NCBI GenBank assembly: GCA_902764345.1
Contig: CACWVT010000010.1
Span: 1 to 64,000, forward strand
DNA length: 64,000 nt
Source: an uncultured Ruminobacter sp.
Lineage (GTDB): Bacteria > Pseudomonadota > Gammaproteobacteria > Enterobacterales > Succinivibrionaceae
Direction: 5' to 3'
Below, in pieces: positions 45,446-54,600 of the stretch. A program made the translations under genes and the position numbers. The notes under the pieces are model-generated. The model ran no database searches. It had not been told where the DNA came from and saw only the letters and a list, made by a program, of their open reading frames with translations. Position 1 is the first letter of the stretch, and each line of letters opens with the position of its first letter.

Positions 45446-46453
45446 ATGCTTGGAATAACAGACTACATCCGAAACGATCTGGAAGGCGTATACACCGCTG
45501 AACTTCTCCGCGGTGCCATCAGCATGTTTTTTGCGGTCATTCTTACTCAGATTCTTGAACTCGGCGAAGCCCGGGCATACATTCTCATTGTGGCGCTTAA
45601 CGGTCTGAGATCAATGACCGGAGATACGCTTCCGCGCAGACTCCTTAACATAATCATAAGTCTGTTTCTTCTCGTGGGCACAATCGGACTCAGCATCTGG
45701 TACGGACACAACCACATGTACGTTGCCCAGATCGTCACCGCCATCGTTCTGTCTTCCGCAACGGTGTACGCCCTTGCCAGACACAAATCCGCTTCGGGAA
45801 CGATAATGTTCATGAGCGTTTTCAACATCGTTAATTTCGGCATGGGTCTTCTTGACGTAAATCACGAGGTAAATCCCGCAAACTTCTCCGTCGCCGCGGG
45901 ATGCGGAGCGCTCTGCGTCATAACCTCGGTTCTTGCGGTACCGGTTCTTAAATTTCACTGGTGTCTGCTGATAAATCACTGCTTCTATCATGATCTTAAG
46001 CTCTACGCACGCATGATGTGCCGTTCAAGCTACTATGACTCATTTTCGGATCTCAGCGAAAAGTCCAAGAACAGACTGCTGATGCTCCAGAGCTCGCTTT
46101 ACAACATAACCAAACACGTGGACGATCCGGAGAGAAAGGAAAGATACGTGAAAATTCTGAACGGTGTGGTTCTCATAACCTACTGGCCGACCACCGACAC
46201 CGACAGCGAACACGTGGCGCACATAAACAGTCTCAGAAACAGTATATTCAAGCTCATGTACGGTCTGCTTTCCGCAGGAACTGATAAAGACATAAAAACC
46301 GCCGTCGATGAGCTTAACTTCTTTCGCCTGAATCTTGCCATGGTGCCGGACGATCCCTTCTGTAACGGCGAAATGAAAAGACACGCGGGAGAAGTGATAG
46401 AAGCCATTACCGCACTAAAAATGAGGGAAATAAAAAATGCCTCATCAGAATAA
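45446..46453 (+). CDS. FUSC/aromatic-acid-exporter-like membrane protein, first of a pair
   Basis: The 335-residue inner-membrane protein's first half has six hydrophobic helices (GAISMFFAVILTQIL, LLNIIISLFLLVGTIGLSIW, VAQIVTAIVLSSATVYAL, IMFMSVFNIVNFGMGLL, ALCVITSVLAVPVL). The second half is a soluble helical domain (LSEKSKNRLLMLQSSLYNIT). The layout and the 'R..G' helix in ALNGLRSMTGDTLPRRLLN resemble FUSC-family exporters such as AaeB or YccS, here as a half-size protein. It overlaps the next gene by 17 bp, so the two are surely co-translated and may form one transporter. Substrate unknown. Confidence 0.7.
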   Translation: MLGITDYIRNDLEGVYTAELLRGAISMFFAVILTQILELGEARAYILIVALNGLRSMTGDTLPRRLLNIIISLFLLVGTIGLSIWYGHNHMYVAQIVTAIVLSSATVYALARHKSASGTIMFMSVFNIVNFGMGLLDVNHEVNPANFSVAAGCGALCVITSVLAVPVLKFHWCLLINHCFYHDLKLYARMMCRSSYYDSFSDLSEKSKNRLLMLQSSLYNITKHVDDPERKERYVKILNGVVLITYWPTTDTDSEHVAHINSLRNSIFKLMYGLLSAGTDKDIKTAVDELNFFRLNLAMVPDDPFCNGEMKRHAGEVIEAITALKMREIKNASSE

Positions 46454-47495
46454 AAGTCCGCTTAAAGCGCAGATTAAGGTCATGGCCGTGTCAATGCTGA
46501 TTGCGGAGCTCGCCGCATGGGCGTATCCGGTGGATCAGAGCTTCTGGATACCGCTCACCACGTTCTGCGTCTGTCTCTACATTGACACTCCCCTTACGGC
46601 ACTCAGAAGAACGGTTCACCGCATAGGCGGAAGCATCTGCGGCGTCATCATTGCAGGTCTCATATGTCTGCTTTTTCCAAGCGAATCCGGACTTATGACA
46701 TTTCTGGTGATATTTGCGGGACTTACACTGTGGAGCCGGGCTTTTACCTCGCTTTACTACCTCTTTGTGTCCTGCATAACCGCTGCAACCATCATGCTTC
46801 TGGCCATTCTCATGAGACATACCGCCCTTACGCCGAACTATCTCATCACTGAAAGGGTTATATTCACCACCATAGGTGCGATCATCTCCCTTGCGGTAAG
46901 TGCCGTGCTCATGCCGGCAACGGAAAAGCCTGACATGCTGAGAACCTACCGTCACTATCTGACAAGATTCTACTTAGAATACAGACTCTGCATTTACTCT
47001 CTCAGAAATCATCCGGACACACCGGAGGAAAAAACCAACATCAGGGTAAATGAAATTCTGAAAAGCAGCAGGGTTTATCAGGAAAAGCTGCCGGTATGGC
47101 GCTATGCCCTTTTCTTCAACGTATTCATCTTCAGATCCTTTACCAGATTCCTACACCGCATTCATAAGATGAGAATCCTTAACATGGTTCTTATCTCCAG
47201 CATCGGGAACCTGCCTGAGAATCTGAACTTCAGCGATGAAATCAAAACCCTTCTTGAAAGGAACAGAATCCTTACCAAACGCATTCTGCTGAGTCTCATG
47301 AATCTGGACAGAAAACGTTCCGAGCAGTATCTTACCGAGCTTCATTCGGTAAATAACGAACTGGAGACGCTGCTGCACGCACACCGTTCCTGCACCACGA
47401 TTCTCATTGCCGTAAGAGACCTTGAACAGGATATGGTGCATCTTAAAAACGGAGCCGTGCAGATCTATCTGGGATACAGAAATCAGAAATACTGA
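46437..47495 (+). CDS. FUSC/aromatic-acid-exporter-like membrane protein, second of a pair
   Basis: The 352-residue protein's N-terminal membrane domain shows the FUSC signature SFWIPLTTFCVCLYIDT followed by ALRRTVHRIGGSICGVIIAG, then further helices (FLVIFAGLTLWSRAF, LFVSCITAATIMLLAIL, FTTIGAIISLAVSAVLM). The C-terminal soluble helical domain (LERNRILTKRILLSLMNLDR) matches in type that of the upstream partner. Overlap with that gene indicates a shared operon and probably a heteromeric exporter equivalent to one full-length FUSC protein. A strong terminator follows, shared with the convergent uvrY gene. Confidence 0.78.
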   Translation: MPHQNKSPLKAQIKVMAVSMLIAELAAWAYPVDQSFWIPLTTFCVCLYIDTPLTALRRTVHRIGGSICGVIIAGLICLLFPSESGLMTFLVIFAGLTLWSRAFTSLYYLFVSCITAATIMLLAILMRHTALTPNYLITERVIFTTIGAIISLAVSAVLMPATEKPDMLRTYRHYLTRFYLEYRLCIYSLRNHPDTPEEKTNIRVNEILKSSRVYQEKLPVWRYALFFNVFIFRSFTRFLHRIHKMRILNMVLISSIGNLPENLNFSDEIKTLLERNRILTKRILLSLMNLDRKRSEQYLTELHSVNNELETLLHAHRSCTTILIAVRDLEQDMVHLKNGAVQIYLGYRNQKY

Positions 47496-47509
47496 CCGGA
47501 TCAAAAAAC

Positions 47510-47548
47510 AGACCTGTAAAGATTTTCTTCTTTACAGGTCTGCTTTTT
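47510..47548. terminator. Bidirectional terminator between the FUSC operon and uvrY
   Basis: A 13-bp perfect stem (AGACCTGTAAAGA / TCTTTACAGGTCT) with a 6-nt loop. GCTTTTT follows on the plus strand, and an A-run at 47503-47508 gives T's on the minus strand, so it can stop transcripts from both convergent units. Confidence 0.88.
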
Positions 47549-47577
47549 ACGTAATGGTAATTGCGTGAAATAAGATA

Positions 47578-48237
47578 TTACTTTAAGCCGTCCAGTCCGT
47601 ATCTCAGTGCCAGTCTGGTAAGCTCCACGTCACCGTTAATTCCCAGCTTCTTGAACACTCTGTATCTGTAACTGTTTACGGTCTTAGGACTTATGGCGAG
47701 CCTGTCGGCGATCTCACTCACCTTCATGCCCTGAGAAATCATTGTGCTTATCTGCAGTTCTCTTTCAGCAAGAATTCCAAACGGATTACCGTCATCACCG
47801 ACTTCCTTCTTGCCGTTTCCCGGAAAACGCACGAGCGCCATCATCTGGGCAATGTTTGATTCAAGATAGCGATGACCTGAGAAAACCTCATGAATTGCCT
47901 TCAGCATTTCTTCCGCTGAAGCACCTTTGGTAAGAAAACCCCATGCACCGGCCTTCATCACCTGACTTGGGATAGGATCGTCAGTGTGAACGGTCAGCAT
48001 AATGATTCTGGCCCCCGGATTGTAACGAAGTATTCTTTTTGTAGCCTCTATGCCGTCAATTCCCGGCATATTCATGTCCATGAAAATAATGTCACACTGA
48101 TGCTGTCTGCACCAGGCTACTGCTGCCTCCCCGCTTGAAGCTTCCCCAACAACGTTGATCCCCGTACATTCTTCTAATATCTTTTTAATACCTGTTCGTA
48201 CAAGGTCATGATCATCCACTAAAAAAATATTTATCAA
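47578..48237 (-). CDS. uvrY: Response regulator UvrY/GacA
   Basis: The 219-residue two-component response regulator of the BarA-UvrY (GacS-GacA) system activates CsrB/CsrC-type small RNAs in gammaproteobacteria and so relieves CsrA repression. The receiver domain has acidic pocket LVDDHDL, the phosphoacceptor Asp54 in IIFMDMNMPG, Thr in MLTVHT and Lys in FLTKGAS. The LuxR-type DNA-binding domain has LAERELQISTMISQG, VSEIADRLAISPKTVNSYRY and HRVF-like VFKKLGI. It is not followed by uvrC here. Its sensor is not in the window. It converges on the FUSC operon. Confidence 0.95.
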   Translation of the reverse strand: MINIFLVDDHDLVRTGIKKILEECTGINVVGEASSGEAAVAWCRQHQCDIIFMDMNMPGIDGIEATKRILRYNPGARIIMLTVHTDDPIPSQVMKAGAWGFLTKGASAEEMLKAIHEVFSGHRYLESNIAQMMALVRFPGNGKKEVGDDGNPFGILAERELQISTMISQGMKVSEIADRLAISPKTVNSYRYRVFKKLGINGDVELTRLALRYGLDGLK

Positions 48238-48597
48238 CTTCTCAGCACCTTACCATAACCAGTTCATTAAAATGATTACGGATTATATTTAACAACTGCC
48301 GGAATATCATTTTTATTATAATCAGTTTATTAATATCCCATACATGGTAACAAGCAAATTATCTCCACTTAAAAGGATAACTTTTTACTAATAATCATTA
48401 AACTTAAGCAATATAATTTTTTGAAGTTTAGCAAAATAAAAAATCACTTTTGAGCAGAATGTAAGCGGTACCACGCTAATCCGCGCCTATTTTAACAAAA
48501 AAATTGAACGATAGTGCCCTAAAAGCAGGCATAACAGCCTCAGTTATGATTTTTTGTACATTTTTTATACTTTTGTCTGCTAAAACGACAAAAAAAA
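48238..48597. other. AT-rich intergenic region upstream of uvrY
   Basis: About 360 bp, strongly AT-rich between 48290 and 48450, containing the uvrY promoter region. No small RNA, GGA-rich Csr-type RNA or gene was recognised. Confidence 0.45.
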
Positions 48598-48622
48598 GAG
48601 TGTCACTCAGAAAGCGACACTC
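48598..48622 (-). terminator. Rho-independent terminator of the giant gene
   Basis: Stem GAGTGTC/GACACTC with an 11-nt loop, bordered by eight A's on the plus strand (T's on the minus strand), 26 bp past the stop codon. Confidence 0.85.
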
Positions 48623-48647
48623 AAATTGCTGGTTAATATATTCTTAC

Positions 48648-51600
48648 TTACTTCTTGGTGATCATGCCGTCAGCCTTGGCTTCAGCTTCCTTTTTTTTGT
48701 CTCTTTCAGCCTTCAGACAGTCCTGGCATCTTGAGTAGATTTCAGAACCGTACAGCAGTTCATCACCTTCGGTTACAACGTAACTTCTGTTGCATTCATG
48801 ACACTTGCTTATTGTCTTGGTATGCATGAACTTGGTCTTGCATGACTGACAGAACTTAGGACTGTCATCACCACCGACCTTGATGTCCCTGTAGCTTACC
48901 AGGAAGGTCTTACCACAGCATGAGCACTTTGCAAGACGGCCTCTCTGATTGAAGCAGTGGTGACAGAAACCGTCAGTTACGCTGGCATCAATCTTTGAAA
49001 CAGCTGAACGGCAGAGCTTACATTCAACGCTGGTTGAAGAGTCTGCAGACGCTGCTCTTGAAGGAGAGAGCTCAAGTGCCATTGGAGCCACGGCAGGATT
49101 GGTAATCTCCACCAGGAACTTGTTCATAAGAACAAGCCAATCGTTCACGGTCTTACGGCGATCTGATTCATGGTAACCGGTAGACAGTGAGGAAATGAAC
49201 GCTTCCTTGATGTACTGAGGCAGATAACTCCAGATGTAGAACGCTTCATCCTTTGGCGGAACCATCGGATCGAATACATTTTCAGGGAATCTGAAGGCAG
49301 TAAGCTTATCTACCGGAACACCCTGGAGATGACTGGTTACATATGGACTTCTGCCCAGGAAAAGAAGCTTGAACAGAGTATAGGCAACCACATATCTGTC
49401 GCTGATTTCGCCGGCCATGTTGGCTGAAAGCTCACTTGAAAGTTCAGGAGCTGTCACGGCATTCAGAACAGGCAGATAAGGATAATCACCGATCTGCATT
49501 CTTTCAAGGTTCAGGAAAGACACCTTCTTATGAGCATCAATCGCAATCGCATTAAGATCCTCAACACCGAGGAAGATGTTAAGTTCATGCAGCTTGGCAA
49601 CCTTGTTAAGGTAATCCAGTGCCATCCTAACAAGATCAATGCGGTTGTAGCTGTGGAAGTAGTACTCTCTTGAATTGCACATTACCTGCAGAGAAGTGGT
49701 GTTTATCTTTCTCATTACGCAACCGACAATGTCACCGGAAGCGTTCTTGATAAGAGCGCGAGGCCACTCAATGCCTTCAATGTTAACCTGATTTTCCATC
49801 ATGGTTTCAAGCTTTGCAATCATGGAAGCATTCAGAGAATTTCTTCCGAAGATCTTGATGATTGTGTCAGGATCCTTTTCATTGGCGTAAATTGCAAGGC
49901 TCTGACTCATGATAATTGGATTTGTCAGTTTAACTTCGGCACCGTTGATGAACACACTGTCGTTAAGCTTTGGAATCTCAACAATACCGAGACCGACGGT
50001 AACCTGATAAGGATTACCGGTTCTGGCGAACGGAGCCTGAGCGGAATTGTCCATTGATGAAACCACACTGCGATCCACTGAAACAGGCTTAACGTCAATT
50101 GATTCCTCAACTCTGGAAGCCTCAGTTCTTACGGCAGCAACCTCCTTGCCGGCACCGGCCTTCACTCCGTCCTGACTGCTGATGACAATATCAACTGTCT
50201 GGGACTGGGTTGAAGTCGCATCGGTTCTGGTCTGAGTCTGCTGAAGTGCAGCTTCAGGCTTTCTGTTTTCGAGTTCTCTGGTTCTTTCCTCGATCATCTG
50301 GTTAACGCGTGCGTAATCCTGAGTACTTCTTTCAGGATTGGTCTTCTGCATGCTTGATGACTTAGGCTTGTCACTGAACAGCGAACTGTCAAAGCCGCGA
50401 ACGTCAGCAACCTTTCTGGCAGTCTGACCGGCAGAGTTTACGGCATTGCCGTATCTGCTCTTGCGCTTGTCATTGGCATTATAGAAGCTTGCGGAATCCA
50501 GATTTCTTCTGACTGAAACTTCGCTTCTCTGGCTTGCTTCATAGTTACGAAGCATTTCCTTGCGCTTTTCATTCATGTCGAAATCTTCAACCGGAGTTTC
50601 ATCCTTGATCTTTGAAGACTTGCCGTATACGTAATCAGCGTTTTCGCCTTCAAGTTCAAACTCCTCGATTGCCTTAACGGTGTTAACGTCTCTGGCATAA
50701 TCGGCAGCTTCCTTTTCCTGACGGGTCTTCTCAGCCTTAAGAGCTTCAACGAGACCGATATTGTTGATACGGTGACGTTCCTGAAGTTCTTCAGCCTTGT
50801 CGGAAGTGATGTTGAATCCGCCGGTAGTCTTGTCCAGCTTAAAGTTCTGGGTAACATGAGGAACCTTGATCTTGCCGAGTGCAATATCCTCCTCACGCTG
50901 CTTGGCTTCCTGAGCAAGACGGGCCTTTTCTTCTGCTTCCCTTTCCTTCTGGATCTTTTCAAGTTCCTTTCCGGTCAGGTTGAAGCCCGCAGCACTAGGC
51001 TTAAGCTGTAAAGCTGCAGGAGTCTTGTCCTCATCGCGGATAGCATCAGATTCGCCAAAGGAAGTATTTGATTTCACCTGATCAATTGATGAGAGCATTT
51101 CATTTACGATTGACTTACCCTTAGCGGCATACTCTTCCCTGGATGTCTTCACCGGATTCAGTTTCTTGATCAGATCCTGAGCATCGTTTCTGCCACTGTC
51201 GATGCTGGTAACATCGGCGCTTCTGCCTGCTGATTCAGCTTCGGACTTAACCTTTTCGGAAGCAAGCTCAACGGTCTTGGCAAATGACTTCTTGATCTCC
51301 TCGGTTCTCTCAGCCATTGAGGAAGCACTGCCTACCATTACGCTGTTTTCAGCTTTTGTCTTTTTGGCAAGAGCTGATACGGCATCCTTATATGAGGTAG
51401 ATGAGCCGGCAGTAATGCTTTCCTCGGTTGAACTGATATCACCATCCGCCTTTTCAGCACGGTTACTGCTGTCGATAATGCTGTCAGCGATGTCAGAGAC
51501 TCTGAATCTGTTGAAGTCGTTAACGATATTCATCTTGTCATCAACAGAAACATTCTTCAGAACATCACTAGCGGTAATTCCGTTGTCCTGAGTCTTAACA

Positions 51601-54600
51601 CTCTGCGAAACCTTGGCACTGTCATGTATCTTAACCGCATCAGCAAGAGACACGGAGGCTCCGTTGCTGTCAAAATTGCTCTTTTGGAGACTTGGCTTTG
51701 CAGGAACGTCACTGCTTACTGCCGTGCCTGAGTCCAGAGCAATTCTGGTAGTTTCATGACTTAAGTTGAGAAGCTTCTTGTCATCAGAACTGATTGTATC
51801 AGCCTTCTTATCTTCAGTCTTTACAGGTGCCGCTTCGGTCTTCTTTTCTTCAGCCTTTGCAGGTGCTGCTTCGGTCTTCTTTTCTTCAGCCTTGGCAGGT
51901 GCTGCCTCAACCTTCTTTTCTTCTGTCTCTTCAGTCTTCTTCTTTACGGTAAACATGAAGTTTGAACCGCTGGAAACAAAACTGTGCTTAGCATGCTCGT
52001 CAGAATGAGCATCGGCGTGTTCTTCCGGTGCAGCTGAGTCATCATGCTTCTTCTTAAAGGAGAACTTATAGTTTGATCCGCTGGATACAAACTTTACGGT
52101 TTTAGCTTCATGATCTGATGAACCATGTTCGGCAGATGAATCCTTCTTGGTCTCAGGCTTCTTTGTAAAATTGAAGCCCAGCCCTGAGGACATGAATTTC
52201 ACCTTCTTGTTATGTTCATCGTTATCGTTAAGAACATCAGTATCGCCAACTATGCCGGCAATTGACTCCTTAATACTCTTCTGAGACTTTATTGCATCTT
52301 CAACGGATTCACTGGCGCCGTCCGCAACTCCGATTACAGGATCGACACTCTTTAATTCTTCTGCCTTCTCGACTGCTTCAGTCTTAGATTCATCAGTCTT
52401 TTCGGTCAATGCTGCCTTAACTTCACCTGCTTTTTCGGCAATGGCGGTCTTAACTTCAGCTGCCTTATCTGCTACAGCGGTCTTAACCTCATCAACCTTA
52501 GCCTTGGCATCAGCAAGATTTTCGGCGGTATCTGCCTTAACAGCCTCAACCTTTTCGGTTACGGCAGTCTTAGCATCAGCGGCCTTATCTGCCACTGCAG
52601 TCTTAACTTCATCAACCTTAGCCTTGGCATCAGCGATCTTTTCGGCGGTATCTGCCTTAACAGCCTCAACCTTTTCGGTTACGGCAGTCTTAGCATCAGC
52701 GGCCTTATCTGCCACTGCAGTCTTAACCTCATCAACCTTAGCCCTGGCATCAGCGATCTTTTCGGCAGTCTCTGCCTTAACTGCTTCAACCTTTTCAGTT
52801 ACGGCAGTCTTAGCTTCAGCGGCCTTATCTGCCACTGCAGTCTTAGCTTCATCAACCTTAGCCTTGGCATCAGCAAGCTTTTCGGCGGTCTCTGCCTTAA
52901 CTGCTTCAACCTTTTCAGCTACGGCAGTCTTAGCTTCAGCGGCCTTATCTGCCACTGCAGTCTTAACCTCATCAACCTTAGCCTTTGCATCAGCGATCTT
53001 TTCGGCGGTCTCTGTCTTAACTGCTTCAACCTTTTCTGTTACGGCAGTCTTAGCTTCTGCAGCCTTATCTGCTACCGCAGTCTTAACCTCATCAACCTTA
53101 GCCTTTGCATCAGCAATCTTTTCGGCGGTCTCAGCCTTAACTGCTTCAACCTTTTCAGTTACGGCAGTCTTAGCTTCTGCGGCCTTATCTGCTACCGCAG
53201 TCTTAACCTCATCAACCTTAACCTTGGTATCAGCAAGCTTTTCGGCGGTCTCTGCCTTAACTGCCTCAACTTTTTCGGTTACGGCAGTCTTAGCTTCAGC
53301 AGCCTTATCTGCCACTGCAGTCTTAACTTCATCAACCTTGGCCTTGGCATCTGCAATCTTTTCGGCAACATCCGCCTTAACTGCTTCAGCCTTTTCAGTT
53401 ACGGCTGTCTTAGCTTCATCAACCTTGGCCTGGGCATCAGCAATCTTTTCGGCAACATCTGCCTTAACTGCTTCAGTCTTTTCTGCTACCGCAGTCTTAA
53501 CTTCGTCAGCCTCAGCCTTGACTTCAGCAGTTTTTTCTTCTTCAGCCTTATTCTTTTTACGACCAAAAAGTGAAAAACCGAAAAAACCTCTGTGCTTTTT
53601 TTCTTCCTTTTCAACAGGTTTTGCAGCAACTTTTTCAACGGTCTTTTCTTCAGGTTTTACTTCAGCCTTTTCGACGATCTTTTCTTCAGGCTTTACTTCA
53701 ACCTTTTCAACGATCTTCTCTTCAGGTTTTACTTCAGCCTTTTCAACGATCTTCTCTTCAGGCAGTACTTCAACCTTTTCTTCAGGGTTTACTTCAACCT
53801 TTTCGACGATCTTTTCTTCAGGCTTTACTTCAACCTTTTCAGCGATCTTCTCTTCAGATTTTGCTTCAACCTTTGCCTCAGTCTTCACTTCCGGCTTGGA
53901 TTCAACCTTTATGTCAGTTTTCACTTCTGCCTTCACTTCAGGCTTTTCTGGGCTGATTTCTTCTGACTTAACAACCTGTTCAGGTTTTGAATCAGAGAAT
54001 ACGGAGTCAAAAGACTCAACCTTTGTTCCTTCCTGAGGCACAATCTTTTCAACTGATACGGCATCAGCAACACTCTTAGCCGCGCCGACAACGGAAACCG
54101 TAGTCTTGACATGTTCAGCTTTCTTTTCCTGTGAAACAGGAGTCTCGATCTTCTTTTCGGCCTGAACCGGAGGCTGAACCCTGTCTGCTATGGAAGGCTT
54201 CTTTTCGTCACTCTTAACGAACTGAAGATTGTTGTTCTGATTAACCTGACGGATAACGCTGTCGTCAGTGGAGGCGACCTCCGGATTAATCGTGGAAGCT
54301 TTAACTGATGAAGTGGCTAAAGGAGCAACCACATCCTGAGACTTAGGCTGAACAACGGCCTTTGCAAAATCCTTGGATTTCGCAAACATCATTTCATTAT
54401 TCTTCGTTGCGTCGGATTCAACAACGAGATCGGAAAAATCAGAGTTGTTTACCTTGATTATAGGATCGGCAACAGGCTTCTTTTCCTCTGCAGGCTTTGC
54501 CTTAGCGCTTTCAATCTGCTTCTTCTTTTCGTCTTCTTCAATGCTGGCTGCAGTACGCGCTTTGGAAAGTTCCGCGTACTTTGCAAAAGAATCCTCATTT

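Noticed and set aside
48459..48480. TGTAAGCGGTACCACGCT near uvrY as a UvrY/GacA binding site
   Set aside because: Only one half of the expected inverted repeat is present.
52441..54036. 531-codon plus-strand frame antisense to the giant gene
   Set aside because: It is made open by the repetitive Lys/Ala/Glu codons on the coding strand, is a low-complexity Ser/Ala/Thr string, and has no start signal.
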